Shown here: in pieces, positions 18,532-27,458 of the stretch | How the letters are laid out: each line of letters starts with the position of its first letter | Numbering within the stretch: position 1 is the stretch's first letter | Source of the DNA: Dokdonella_A sp964582225 | GTDB taxonomy: Bacteria; Pseudomonadota; Gammaproteobacteria; Xanthomonadales; Rhodanobacteraceae | Assembly (NCBI GenBank): GCA_964582225.1 | Contig: CAZORA010000007.1 | Coordinates: forward strand, 1-64,000 | Length of the DNA stretch: 64,000 nucleotides | Reading direction: 5' to 3' | Notes under the pieces: model-generated | Told to the model about the DNA's origin: nothing | What the model saw: only the letters and a program-made list of their open reading frames with translations | Databases searched by the model: none | Made by a program: the position numbers and the translations under genes

Positions 18532-19224
18532 TCAGTCGTAGTCCCACAGCACACGCACCTTCTGCAGCCTCATGCCGGAACCGACGCAGGTGTTGAAGGT
18601 GGCACGCACCTCGTAGCTGCAGCGGGTGCTGTTCACCCAGCGCCCCGGACCGACATGCGCGTTCAGCCAGACTGGCCCGGGCGCATCGGCGGCGCTGGTG
18701 ACCGGGCCGGCGAATCCCACCACGGTACGAAACGCGGGATCGGGATTGTTGGTGCGCTGGCAGATTTCCCATAGCGACACCTCGACGCCGGCCGTGGTGG
18801 ACTCATCGACCGCCCACACGTCGATCCAGGTGATGCGGTGGTCGCTGGGAAACTCGATCGCCGCATCGGCTACCCTGACCGGCGAGCCGGGTTTGCAGGA
18901 CACGCTGGTGCTGCTGTCGAATGTCGTCAGCGCGCCCTGGCCGCGGAAGTGGAAATCCGGGCCGGCCACCGAAGTCCAGATCGGGTCGACCAACGGGTTG
19001 GGTGCCTGCGGGCTGGCGCCATCGCGGGCGAGGCGCGCAGCGAGCAGATCGCGATGATCGAACGCGGGCGCCCGCCACACCTCATCGGTCAGCGGGTCGA
19101 AGCCGAGGGCGCGGATCTCGGCCGGGTCGGTGACCCGCACGTCGCCGGGCAGGGGATCGGCCAGGGCCACCGTGCCCAGGGCCAGACCGGACAGGACGAC
19201 CACAAGGGCCAGAGGGGTCTTCAT
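18532..19224 (-). CDS. Secreted protein of unknown function (family member A)
   Basis: A 230-residue protein with a signal peptide (MKTPLALVVVLSGLALGTVALA, cleavage near ALA-DP). I do not recognise a named domain. The mature part contains SVSCKPG, FPSDHRITWIDVWAVDES and a C-terminal LQKVRVLWDYD; this Cys, then LP/FP-G/D plus V-W/Y-x-x-D, then x-V-R-V ending pattern recurs in four other proteins here (19239-19829, 19844-20467, 42301-42882, 42895-43548). The start at 19224 has GAGGTGAC upstream; ATG 19242 is an alternative that overlaps the preceding stop. It is the third gene of a minus-strand operon. Probably a beta-sandwich exported to the periplasm or outside; function unknown. Confidence 0.72.
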   Translation of the reverse strand: MKTPLALVVVLSGLALGTVALADPLPGDVRVTDPAEIRALGFDPLTDEVWRAPAFDHRDLLAARLARDGASPQAPNPLVDPIWTSVAGPDFHFRGQGALTTFDSSTSVSCKPGSPVRVADAAIEFPSDHRITWIDVWAVDESTTAGVEVSLWEICQRTNNPDPAFRTVVGFAGPVTSAADAPGPVWLNAHVGPGRWVNSTRCSYEVRATFNTCVGSGMRLQKVRVLWDYD

Positions 19225-19238
19225 CGTGGTCACCTCGT

Positions 19239-19829
19239 TCATGGCAGGTCGTGGTCGATGTTGGTGTTGAACATGCCGCGGAAGATGCGGTCGGGAATGT
19301 CCGCCTCGATGAACACCTTCTGCACGTAGGACGTGCCGGTGGTGCAGGGCACGGTGCTGATGTCGAAGCGCACTTCGGCCCAGTAGCGGCAATCGAGGTT
19401 GACGGGTGCGTCGCCGACGGGCATGGAGCTGATGTAGTAGCCGTCGGCGTTCCCGTTCGGGATTGCGCTGGCCAGTTCCGTCGTGGTCGGGTTCAGCTCG
19501 TTCTGGGTCATGCAGCTCTTGACCACGCGGGTCGTTGCCGCGGGCGCATTGGAGGTGCGGCGCCCATACACGTTCACGAAGGCGATCCTGTAGCGGTCAG
19601 GCATCGTGAACGGATAGCGCACGATGTGTGGCGTGCCGCGTGTGGCGGCGTTCGTGCACAGGTAGCCGCCGTTGGAATGGGTGAAGTCATCGGCCGTCTG
19701 CGCCGGTTGCCCGGCCACGCCGGCGATCTCGCGATACTCGCGGTTGTGGAAGATCACGCTGTCGTTGGCCAGCGCGTTGGAGGCGAGCAGGCAGCCGGCG
19801 AGCGTCGTCATGGAGAGTGCGTTGCGCAT
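19239..19829 (-). CDS. Secreted protein of unknown function (family member B)
   Basis: A 196-residue protein with a signal peptide (MRNALSMTTLAGCLLASNALA). The mature part has GGYLCTNAA, FTMPDRYRIAFVNVYGRR and VQKVFIEADIPD, the same order of elements as its neighbours, but a longer tail ending IFRGMFNTNIDHDLP. Five Cys in the mature part suggest disulfides after export. The start at 19829 has AGGAGC 7 nt upstream; an upstream ATG at 19847 overlaps the stop of member C (ATGA). Middle gene of the C-B-A operon. No known domain recognised. Base composition appears less GC-rich than the flanking housekeeping genes. Confidence 0.72.
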   Translation of the reverse strand: MRNALSMTTLAGCLLASNALANDSVIFHNREYREIAGVAGQPAQTADDFTHSNGGYLCTNAATRGTPHIVRYPFTMPDRYRIAFVNVYGRRTSNAPAATTRVVKSCMTQNELNPTTTELASAIPNGNADGYYISSMPVGDAPVNLDCRYWAEVRFDISTVPCTTGTSYVQKVFIEADIPDRIFRGMFNTNIDHDLP

Positions 19830-19843
19830 GTTCAGGCTCCTGT

Positions 19844-20467
19844 TCATTGCCCGTGCTGCACGCGGATCTTGCGCACGGTCGAGGTGTCGCAGTTGCTGAA
19901 CTCGACGTAGGCCCAATAGGTGCAGACATGGGCATCGGTGACCGGTTCGCCGGCCACAGGCGTGCTCACCGTGAAGCTGCCGGCACTGGTTCCACTACTG
20001 ATATCGGCGAGATTCTTGTTCACCGGCGCGCTGGCCGCACCGAGGTCGGGCAGGCAGGATTCGCGCAGGATCACCCGGATGTCGTTGGTGGCCGAAAAAT
20101 CCTGCCCCCACATGCGGAAGAACTGAAGCTTGCGTCCGTGCGGAATGGGCAGGCGCGCATAGGCCCAGCGGCTGGACGCCGGTTCCACACACCAGAAGCT
20201 GGCGGTGTCCTGGTGGGTTGCGATCGGCAGCCCGTTGCCGCTGGAACGAAAATCCACCCCCAGCACGTTGGTCCAAGTGACATCGGGCAGCATCTCGGCC
20301 GGCAGCAGCTCGGCTTCGGCGATCCCGGCATCGGCGTCGAACGCCCACGGTGCGGACTCGGCGCTGGTCGAAATGGCCCCGCCGGGCGCCTGTTCATCCA
20401 GCGGTGGGGCCGCGCTGGCGACGCCCGTGAACAGTGCCAGGGCGATGGTCAAGCAGGTTCGTTGCAT
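19844..20467 (-). CDS. Secreted protein of unknown function (family member C)
   Basis: A 207-residue protein with a signal peptide (MQRTCLTIALALFTGVASAA, cleavage near ASA-AP). Mature elements: VTWTNVLGVDF, SFWCVEPASS, LPIPHGRKLQFFRMWGQDF and C-terminal TSTVRKIRVQHGQ, matching the pattern of the two genes that follow. GGAGAG lies upstream of the ATG. It is the first gene of the minus-strand operon and overlaps or nearly overlaps member B. Function unknown; probably an exported beta-rich protein. Confidence 0.72.
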   Translation of the reverse strand: MQRTCLTIALALFTGVASAAPPLDEQAPGGAISTSAESAPWAFDADAGIAEAELLPAEMLPDVTWTNVLGVDFRSSGNGLPIATHQDTASFWCVEPASSRWAYARLPIPHGRKLQFFRMWGQDFSATNDIRVILRESCLPDLGAASAPVNKNLADISSGTSAGSFTVSTPVAGEPVTDAHVCTYWAYVEFSNCDTSTVRKIRVQHGQ

Positions 20468-20759
20468 GATTGTCAGCTCTCCGGTTCAGGTTTCGCGATA
20501 CGACGACCGACGTGGCGGGGAAGCCGCATCGCCGCGCGTCGATGGTGCAGCGCCGTTCGGCGATGCGATTGCGCCCGGCGCGCACGCGGCGCGGCCCGGA
20601 TCGACCCATCTGGAAACCTACTAGCGCGAAATCGCGCGCAAACCAGACATGTCGTGCACAACTGGATCGAGCGTGCGGGCCGGGCGCAGCGCCTCAAGCG
20701 CGTGTTCGGCATTCATCATTGCATCGCCATGCGGTGGCGATGTCTGCGCAAGACGCACT
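20468..20759. other. Intergenic region upstream of the secreted-protein operon
   Basis: About 290 bp without a convincing gene. It should hold the promoter of the C-B-A operon. A palindrome GCGCGA-AA-TCGCGC at 20634-20647 is the most obvious structure and could be a protein-binding site. Confidence 0.35.
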
Positions 20760-22343
20760 CTATTGCCGCGCCAAGGCCTTGCGCAGAGAATCGAGCAGCG
20801 CGCCGTAGCGGCCCGCTCGCGCGGTATCTTGGCGGATCGGCTGGCGCACCTGGGTGGCGCTGGCCGTGCGTACGCTGCGTTCGGCTTCGAAGAAACGCAG
20901 GCAAGCCGGATCGAACGGCAGCGCGCAAAACTCGAGCAGGGCGCGCGTCTGGGCTTCCGTGTCAGCCACCAGCGCCTCGTAGGACTGCGCGCGGATATGC
21001 GCCGGATCACGCGCCTGCCAATGCTGCATGGTCTCGGCGTAATCGTGGAAACAGGCGACCAGGTCGCCGAGGTCATAGCTGTATTCGTGACCGGCCCAGA
21101 ATATCTGGCGGAAGCAGGACAGGCAGGTTTCCAGCGGATCGCGCCGGCAGTCGATGATGTGCGCGCCCGGCAGCATGGCGCGGATGGCGCCAACCAGCAT
21201 CCAGTTGCCGGGGGTCTTGTCGGTGAAACGCGGGCGCCGCTGGCGCCACTTGGCAGTGCGCGCGAGGTAATCCTCGCCGAGGCGCTGCCAGTCGGTCGGC
21301 GTGACGTCGGTCACCCAGGCCGGAAACGCCTTGCCGCGACGGCGCGATTCGGCGCCTATCAGCATGCCCAGATCGGTCAGCTCGCTGCCGCCTTCCACTT
21401 CGGGGTGGGCGGCGAGGATCTGCTCGGTCAGCGTGGACCCCGAACGCGGCAGGCTGACGACGAAGATCGCCTCGCTCCCCAGCGCCGCGTCGGGCGCGCG
21501 GGCCACGGGTCCATCGAAGGTCATCCTCAGCTGTCCGACCCAGGCATGGAAGGCAGCGGCATTCCACGGAAAGCGCTGGCGACCGAGACGATTCGCCGCG
21601 AGGTAGGCCGAGTAGGCGTCGGCGTAGCGCGCCGCATCCTCCAGCGCACGGGCGCGGGCAAAAGCCAGGCCGATGCGCTCATCCAGCGACAGGTCCTTGT
21701 TTTGGACGACCGTCTCCAGCGCCGCCAGATCGTCCTGCGTGAAACATAGCGACTTCAGATTGGCCAGACCCCACCAGGCGTGTCCAGAGGTGGGCTTGAG
21801 CGCGAGAAACTGCCGGTACTGGGCCGCCGAGGCGTCGCTGCGCCCCAGCATCATCAGCGCCTCGGCCAGCAGAAAATGCGCGGACTCGAGCGCCGGTTCA
21901 AGCTCGAGCGCGCGCCGCAGCGGCGTCAGCGAATCATCCAGGCGCGCCTCCAACTGCAGCAGCTTGCCAAGGTTGAACCACCCCGCGGCATCGCTCGGCG
22001 CAAGCTCACAGGCACGACGCAGCGTGGCTTCGGCGCCGGCCGCGTCGCCGAGGTCGGCCAGCAGGCGGCCGAGCTCGCCGTGCAGCGTAGGATTGTCCGG
22101 CAGGCGCTCGAGCGCCTGCCGCAGGGCAGCCGCAGCCGCAGCGCCCTGCCCCATTGCGCGCAGCGCCGCGGCGTGCGCCACGAGCAGGTCGACGTCATGG
22201 GGAGCCGCCCGCAGCGCCTCCGCAAGGCAGCGCTCGGCGCCGACAAAATTGCCCTGCGCGAGGAGCCGGCGCGCGAGCTGCAGCTGCCGCTGTCGATCCG
22301 CCGGCACGCCGGATGAGGCCACGGGGGAATCCGCCGGACTCAT
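20760..22343 (-). CDS. TPR-repeat sulfotransferase family protein
   Basis: A 527-residue two-part protein. Residues about 15-190 are tetratricopeptide repeats (for example LHGELGRLLADLGDAAGAEA and GWFNLGKLLQLEARLDDSLT). Residues about 290-520 are a sulfotransferase domain with the PAPS 5'-phosphosulfate motif SLPRSGSTL at 297-305 and a 3'-phosphate-type CRRDPLETCLSCF. Such proteins resemble tyrosyl-protein or glycan sulfotransferases; the acceptor is not known. No signal peptide. The start at 22343 has GGGGGAG upstream and excludes a long in-frame extension. It is divergent from glmU and lies in the block separating atpC from glmU. Confidence 0.88.
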   Translation of the reverse strand: MSPADSPVASSGVPADRQRQLQLARRLLAQGNFVGAERCLAEALRAAPHDVDLLVAHAAALRAMGQGAAAAAALRQALERLPDNPTLHGELGRLLADLGDAAGAEATLRRACELAPSDAAGWFNLGKLLQLEARLDDSLTPLRRALELEPALESAHFLLAEALMMLGRSDASAAQYRQFLALKPTSGHAWWGLANLKSLCFTQDDLAALETVVQNKDLSLDERIGLAFARARALEDAARYADAYSAYLAANRLGRQRFPWNAAAFHAWVGQLRMTFDGPVARAPDAALGSEAIFVVSLPRSGSTLTEQILAAHPEVEGGSELTDLGMLIGAESRRRGKAFPAWVTDVTPTDWQRLGEDYLARTAKWRQRRPRFTDKTPGNWMLVGAIRAMLPGAHIIDCRRDPLETCLSCFRQIFWAGHEYSYDLGDLVACFHDYAETMQHWQARDPAHIRAQSYEALVADTEAQTRALLEFCALPFDPACLRFFEAERSVRTASATQVRQPIRQDTARAGRYGALLDSLRKALARQ

Positions 22344-22549
22344 CAGCACTCCCCCGGCAGTCCTGCGCTGCAGCGCGCACCGCGCTCGATGTTGATTGTC
22401 GATTTCATGACTCACCCGCTGGCGGCGGTCGAACTCGGGTCCATCGCGACACTGTAGCAAGGCACGGCGTCGGCCATAGCCGCGCGGCTGATTCCCTTTC
22501 GGTGACGTCATCCATAGAATGAAAGTTCGCTCTGCATGAAAGGATGCAC

Positions 22550-23917
22550 ATGGCGGATTCCGCGCTGCATGTGATCGTGCTTGCCGCCGGCGAGGGCAAG
22601 CGCATGCGCTCGAAGCAGCCCAAGATGCTGATGCCGCTGGCCGGCAGCCCCATGTTGGCGCACGTGCTGGCATTGGCGCGCCGGCTGCAGCCCGCGCGCA
22701 TCCACGTGGTCTACGGCCACCGTGGCCGCGAGGTGCGCGCGGCGGTCACCGACCTGGCTGACCTCGACTGGGTCGAACAGGCGCAGCAGCTCGGCACCGG
22801 CCATGCGGTGATGCAGGCACTGCCGCAGATCCCCGATGCGGCGCGAGTGCTGATCCTCTACGGCGACGTACCGCTGATTCGTGTCGCCACCCTGTCGGCC
22901 CTGCTCGCGATCGACGCACCGCTCGCCGCCCTGATCACCCGACTCAGGGATCCTTCGGGCTACGGCCGCGTGCTGCGCGATGCAGACGGACGCATCCGCT
23001 CGATCGTGGAGGACCGCGACTGCAGTCCCGCCGAGCGCGCCATCTCCTGGATCAACAGCGGGATCCTGACGGCGAATGCGGCCCGCTTGCGCGCCTGGAT
23101 TGCTCGCCTGACCAGCGCCAACGCCCAGGGCGAGTTCTATCTCACCGACATCTTCGATGTGGCCAGCGCGGCCGGCGAGCCCGCTGCGGCCTGCGAATGC
23201 GGCGATCCGAACGAAGTGCTGGGCGCCAATGATGCCTGGCAGCTGGCAACGCTCGAGCGCATCTGGCAGCGGCGCCGGGCGATGGAGCTGGCGATGGCGG
23301 GAGTGCGCTTCGCCGACCCCGGCCGCTTCGACGCGCGCGGTGAGATCGTGGTTGGGCGAGACGTCTCGATCGATGTGGACGTGATCCTTGAAGGTCTGGT
23401 AGAGCTGCAGGACGATGTCCATGTTGGCCCTTACTGCCATATCCGCAACTCAACCCTGGCCGCTGGCACTGTGCTGCGCTCCCACTGCAACCTGGACGGG
23501 GTCATCACCCATGGTCCCTGCGAGATCGGCCCGTTCGCGCGGCTGCGGTCGGGCACCGAGTTGGCCGCCGGCGTGCGGGTCGGCAACTTCGTCGAGCTCA
23601 AGCAGACCAGCATCGGCCGCAACAGCCAGGTCAATCACCTGAGCTATCTCGGCGACACCAGCCTGGGCGCCGACGCCAATATTGGCGCCGGCACCATTAC
23701 CTGCAACTATGACGGCGCCGAAAAGCACCGCACGATCATCGAGGACGGCGCCTTCATCGGCTCCAACAGCGCGCTGGTCGCGCCGGTGCGGATCGGCTGC
23801 AACAGCACCATCGGCGCCGGTTCGGTGATCGTCAGCGACGCGCCGGAAGGCGAGCTGACCCTGGCCCGCGCGCGTCAGCAGACGGTCGCAGGCTGGCGCC
23901 GCAAGCGCGCGCGCTGA
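22550..23917 (+). CDS. glmU: Bifunctional UDP-GlcNAc pyrophosphorylase / glucosamine-1-P acetyltransferase
   Basis: A 455-residue bifunctional enzyme of the cytoplasm making UDP-GlcNAc for peptidoglycan and LPS. The N-terminal uridylyltransferase has LAAGEGKRMRSKQPKML (residues 11-27); the C-terminal left-handed beta-helix carries hexapeptide repeats and NYDGAEKHRTIIEDGAFIGS. The ATG at 22550 is preferred over 22544 because AAAGGA stands 5 nt upstream. Its UDP-GlcNAc product is a plausible substrate for the dehydrogenase encoded 27 bp downstream. Confidence 0.97.
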   Translation: MADSALHVIVLAAGEGKRMRSKQPKMLMPLAGSPMLAHVLALARRLQPARIHVVYGHRGREVRAAVTDLADLDWVEQAQQLGTGHAVMQALPQIPDAARVLILYGDVPLIRVATLSALLAIDAPLAALITRLRDPSGYGRVLRDADGRIRSIVEDRDCSPAERAISWINSGILTANAARLRAWIARLTSANAQGEFYLTDIFDVASAAGEPAAACECGDPNEVLGANDAWQLATLERIWQRRRAMELAMAGVRFADPGRFDARGEIVVGRDVSIDVDVILEGLVELQDDVHVGPYCHIRNSTLAAGTVLRSHCNLDGVITHGPCEIGPFARLRSGTELAAGVRVGNFVELKQTSIGRNSQVNHLSYLGDTSLGADANIGAGTITCNYDGAEKHRTIIEDGAFIGSNSALVAPVRIGCNSTIGAGSVIVSDAPEGELTLARARQQTVAGWRRKRAR

Positions 23918-23944
23918 GTGCCGGCGGCCCGACCGGAGGATCCG

Positions 23945-25234
23945 ATGCAGGTAGAGCTGCCCGAGCTTGAGCACGCGCGGCTTGCGATCATCGGCCTCGG
24001 CTACGTCGGCCTGCCGCTCGCGGTCGGCTTCGGCAGACGCCGCCCGACTCTGGGCTTCGATATCAGCGCCGCACGCATCGCCGAGCTCGAGGCGGGCCAC
24101 GATCACACTCTGGAAGTGTCGACGGCGGAGCTGGCCGCCGCTCGCGAGCTGCGCTTCTCTGCCGATCCCGCCACGCTGGTTGGCCAGGATGTCTTCATCG
24201 TCAGCGTGCCGACGCCGATCGACGACGCCAGGCGGCCCGACCTCGCTCCGCTCAAGGCCGCTAGCCGCACGGTCGGACGCGCAATGCGCCGCGGTGGCGT
24301 GGTGATCTTCGAGTCCACCGTCTACCCCGGCGCTACCGAAGAGGTCTGCGTGCCGATCATCGAGCGCGAATCCGGCCTGCGTTACCGCGTCGATTTCCAC
24401 GCCGGTTACAGCCCCGAACGCATCAACCCCGGCGACCGCGAGCATCGCCTCGAGACGATCTGCAAAATCACTTCCGGCTCGACTCCCGCGGCGGCCGACT
24501 TCGTGGATGCCCTGTATCGCAGCGTGATCAGCGCGGGCACTCACAAGGCCTCCAGCATTCGCGTGGCCGAGGCGGCCAAGGTGATCGAGAACACCCAGCG
24601 CGATCTCAACATCGCTCTGATCAACGAGCTGGCGCTGATCTTCCATCGCCTTGGCATCGACACCGGCGACGTGCTGGCGGCGGCGGGCACCAAGTGGAAC
24701 TTCCTGCCGTTTCGACCTGGCCTGGTCGGCGGCCACTGCATTGGCGTCGACCCGTATTATCTGACCCACAAGGCGCAGCAGGTCGGCTACCACCCGGCGG
24801 TGATCCTCGCCGGTCGGCGCATCAACGACGACATGGGCGCGCACGTCGCGCAGCGGGTGATCAAGCTCCTGACCCGACGCCGCATCCTTGTCGCGGACGC
24901 CCGGGTGCTGATTCTCGGCCTCGCGTTCAAGGAGAACTGCCCCGACCTGCGCAACACCCACGTGATCGACGTGATCCGCGAACTCGAGAGCTACCAGGCG
25001 CAGGTCGCGGTGTGCGACCCGTGGGTCGAGCCGGGAGAGGCGCGGCGCGAATACGGGATCGAACTCGTCGCCCTGCCGCAGCGAGCGGAGTACGACGCCG
25101 TCGTGCTCGCCGTCGCGCACCGCGAGTTCGTCGCCCTCGGCGCCGCTGGCGTGCGCGCGCTGACCCAGCCCGCAGGCGTGGTGTTCGACGTCAAGCAGGC
25201 GCTGCCACGCGAGGCGGTCGACGACCGCCTGTGA
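23945..25234 (+). CDS. tviB: TviB/WbpA-type UDP-N-acetylhexosamine 6-dehydrogenase
   Basis: A 429-residue nucleotide-sugar dehydrogenase that oxidises C6 of UDP-GlcNAc or UDP-GalNAc to the uronic acid with NAD. The Rossmann motif GLGYVGLPLAVGFG is at about residues 17-30; the catalytic Cys (about 264) sits in VGGHCIGVDPYYLTHKAQQV, the wording of the TviB/WbpA/VipA branch rather than UDP-glucose dehydrogenase. The ATG at 23945 has GGAGG upstream; the GTG abutting the glmU stop (23918) has none. Between glmU and an epimerase, it feeds a surface polysaccharide. The exact sugar is inferred. Confidence 0.9.
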   Translation: MQVELPELEHARLAIIGLGYVGLPLAVGFGRRRPTLGFDISAARIAELEAGHDHTLEVSTAELAAARELRFSADPATLVGQDVFIVSVPTPIDDARRPDLAPLKAASRTVGRAMRRGGVVIFESTVYPGATEEVCVPIIERESGLRYRVDFHAGYSPERINPGDREHRLETICKITSGSTPAAADFVDALYRSVISAGTHKASSIRVAEAAKVIENTQRDLNIALINELALIFHRLGIDTGDVLAAAGTKWNFLPFRPGLVGGHCIGVDPYYLTHKAQQVGYHPAVILAGRRINDDMGAHVAQRVIKLLTRRRILVADARVLILGLAFKENCPDLRNTHVIDVIRELESYQAQVAVCDPWVEPGEARREYGIELVALPQRAEYDAVVLAVAHREFVALGAAGVRALTQPAGVVFDVKQALPREAVDDRL

Positions 25235-25249
25235 ATCCCAGGAGTCCGC

Positions 25250-26275
25250 ATGCGCATCCTCATTACCGGCGCCGCCGGGTTCATTGGCTCGGCCCTGAGT
25301 GCATACCTGCTCGCCCGCGGCGACGAAGTGCTCGGCTATGACAACCTGAACCCCTATTACGACCCGCGGCTCAAGCGCGCGCGGCTGGAGCGGCTGGTTT
25401 CGCAGGCAGGCTTCCGCTTTGTCCAGGCCGGCATCGAGGATCGCGCTGCGCTCACCGAGAGCTTCAGCAGGTTCCGTCCGCAGCGGGTGGTCAATCTCGC
25501 CGCGCAGGCTGGCGTGCGCTACTCGTTGGTCAACCCGCACGCCTATGTCGAGAGCAACCTGGTCGGTTTCACCAACGTGCTCGAGGCCTGCCGGCACGGC
25601 GAGGTCGAGCACCTGGTCTACGCCTCGTCGAGCTCGGTCTACGGCGCGAATCGCAAGCTGCCGTTTTCCGTGCAGGATTCGGTCGACCATCCGGTCAGCC
25701 TTTACGCGGCAACCAAGAAGGCCAACGAGCTGATGGCGCACACCTACAGCCATCTTTACGGCCTGCCGACCACCGGGCTGCGCTTCTTCACGGTCTACGG
25801 CCCGTGGGGGCGACCGGACATGGCGCTATTCCTGTTCACGCGCAAGATCCTCGCCGGCGAGCCGATCGAGGTCTTCAATCACGGCCGCCACAGCCGCGAC
25901 TTCACCTACATCGACGATATCGTCGAGGGCGTAGTGCGCACACTCGACCGGGTGGCAGCGCCGAACGCGGACTTCGACCCCATCAAACCCGATCCGGCCA
26001 CTTCGAGCGCGCCGTACCGGGTCTACAACATCGGCAGCCATCGACCGGTGGAGCTCTCGCGCTATATCGAGCTCATTGAGGATTGCCTCGGCCGGCGCGC
26101 CGAGAAAAAGCTGCTGCCGATGCAACCCGGCGACGTGCCCGACACCTACGCCGACGTCGAGGAGCTGATCCGCGACACTGGCTACGCACCGAGCACGCCG
26201 GTCGAGCTGGGCGTGCGCCGCTTCATCGATTGGTATCTCGAGTTCTACGCCGCGCCGCGGAGCAGCTCGGATTGA
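25250..26275 (+). CDS. CapI-type nucleotide-sugar 4-epimerase
   Basis: A 341-residue extended short-chain dehydrogenase. NAD motif GAAGFIGSALSAYLL near the start, YASSSSVYG, catalytic YAATK (in SLYAATKKANELMAH), and FFTVYGPWGRPDMALF, the signature of the UDP-glucuronate 4-epimerase (CapI/LspL) group. It interconverts gluco and galacto UDP-uronic acids for capsule or O-antigen. AGGAG lies 7 nt before the ATG. The preceding gene is a TviB-type N-acetylhexosamine dehydrogenase, so the substrate could be UDP-GlcNAcA rather than UDP-GlcA. Confidence 0.88.
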   Translation: MRILITGAAGFIGSALSAYLLARGDEVLGYDNLNPYYDPRLKRARLERLVSQAGFRFVQAGIEDRAALTESFSRFRPQRVVNLAAQAGVRYSLVNPHAYVESNLVGFTNVLEACRHGEVEHLVYASSSSVYGANRKLPFSVQDSVDHPVSLYAATKKANELMAHTYSHLYGLPTTGLRFFTVYGPWGRPDMALFLFTRKILAGEPIEVFNHGRHSRDFTYIDDIVEGVVRTLDRVAAPNADFDPIKPDPATSSAPYRVYNIGSHRPVELSRYIELIEDCLGRRAEKKLLPMQPGDVPDTYADVEELIRDTGYAPSTPVELGVRRFIDWYLEFYAAPRSSSD

Positions 26276-26324
26276 CGTGCTTCGCCCGAAGGCGTCACGA
26301 AGAAGCTGCACGAGCGGCGGGGTG

Positions 26325-26351
26325 AAAAAGGGCCGGCCCGCGGCCCCGGCC
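26325..26351 (-). terminator. Rho-independent terminator after the cysteine synthase gene
   Basis: Read on the minus strand: GGCCGG, a GC-rich loop, then CCGGCC followed by CTTTTT. It lies about 64 bp beyond the gene end and could also serve the converging epimerase transcript. Confidence 0.65.
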
Positions 26352-26414
26352 TGAAGTCAGACCCAGGCACCACGGGCCGGCTCTCCGGGGAAGCGGAACC
26401 GGCTCGGCAGATCG

Positions 26415-27458
26415 TCAAGCTGCCTGTCGGGCAGCGGGCGTCGAGGGGAAGGCGCGGTCCAGCCAGTCGGCCACCGGCAGGCCGCGCTCGCGCAGGAACG
26501 CCGGGTTGTAGAGTTTGCGCGCGTAGCGCGCGCCACCATCGCAAAGCAGGGTAACGATCACGTGACCCGGACCGAGCTCCCGCGCCAGACGAATCGCACC
26601 AGCCACGTTGACACCCGAGGATCCGCCAAGGCACAGCCCTTCCTCGGCCGCCAGTCCATGCAGCAACGGCAGCGACTCGGCGTCGGGGATGCTCCACGCG
26701 GTATCGATCCGCGCATCCGCGAAATTGGCGGTGACCCGGCTCGAGCCGATGCCTTCCGTGATGGAATTGCCTTCGGCGACGAGCTCTCCGTGCAGAACCT
26801 GATTGGCCAGCGCCGAGCCGGCCGGATCGGCGAGGGCAACGCGCACATCCGGTCGATGCGCTTTGAGCCCTTCGGCAACTCCGGCGAGGGTGCCGCCAGT
26901 ACCGGCCGAGCAGACGAATCCGTCGATCTTGCCGGCGGTTTGCTGCCAGATTTCCTGAGCGGTGGTAGCGACGTGGAAATCGCGGTTGGCGGTGTTGTCG
27001 AACTGGTTGGCGAACCAGGCACCGTTCGGTTCGCTGGCTGCGCGGTCCTCGGCCAGCGCGCGGGCGACATGCACATAGTGATGTGGGTCGCGGAACGGCA
27101 CTGCCGGGACGAGACGCACTTCGGCGCCGGTGAGACGCAGCGCGTCGATCTTCTCCGGGCTTTGCGTCTGTGGCATCACGATGACCGTCCGGTAGCCGCG
27201 GCTCGCACCGACCAACGCGAGACCGATGCCGGTGTTACCGGCGGTACCCTCGACCAGCAGCCCGCCCGGGCGCACCTGCCCGCGACGTTCAGCATCGTTC
27301 AGCATGCCGAGCGCGGTGCGATCCTTGATCGAGCCGCCGGGATTCAGAAACTCGGCCTTGCCAAGGATTTCGCAGCCCGTGAGCTCGGAGGCGCGCCGCA
27401 GCCGCAGGAGCGGCGTGTGACCCACGGCGGCGGAAAAGTCCTGGAGTACGTCGACCAC
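26415..27458 (-). CDS. cysK: Cysteine synthase A (O-acetylserine sulfhydrylase) family, Cys12-like
   Basis: A 347-residue PLP enzyme making cysteine from O-acetylserine and sulfide. The PLP lysine is K45 in NPGGSIKDRTAL; the substrate loop reads EGTAGNTGIGLAL (not the TSGNTG of E. coli CysK), the phosphate loop is SAGTGGTLAGVAEG. This wording and the C-terminal tail resemble the fungal Cys2/Cys12 type also found in many proteobacteria. The start is uncertain: GTG at 27458 has AGAGGT upstream, while GTG at 27479 would add seven residues. Monocistronic with its own terminator; next gene upstream is gltA. Confidence 0.85.
   Translation of the reverse strand: MVDVLQDFSAAVGHTPLLRLRRASELTGCEILGKAEFLNPGGSIKDRTALGMLNDAERRGQVRPGGLLVEGTAGNTGIGLALVGASRGYRTVIVMPQTQSPEKIDALRLTGAEVRLVPAVPFRDPHHYVHVARALAEDRAASEPNGAWFANQFDNTANRDFHVATTAQEIWQQTAGKIDGFVCSAGTGGTLAGVAEGLKAHRPDVRVALADPAGSALANQVLHGELVAEGNSITEGIGSSRVTANFADARIDTAWSIPDAESLPLLHGLAAEEGLCLGGSSGVNVAGAIRLARELGPGHVIVTLLCDGGARYARKLYNPAFLRERGLPVADWLDRAFPSTPAARQAA

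Noticed and set aside
18340..18774. Possible small plus-strand gene after atpC
   Set aside because: No ribosome site, odd composition, and it runs into the opposite-strand secreted-protein gene.
23918..23944. GTG start abutting the glmU stop for the dehydrogenase
   Set aside because: The ATG at 23945 has a strong GGAGG site and fits the family N-terminus.
23450..25753. Minus-strand ORF (767 codons) opposite glmU, tviB and the epimerase
   Set aside because: Spans three confidently assigned plus-strand genes; composition typical of antisense frames.
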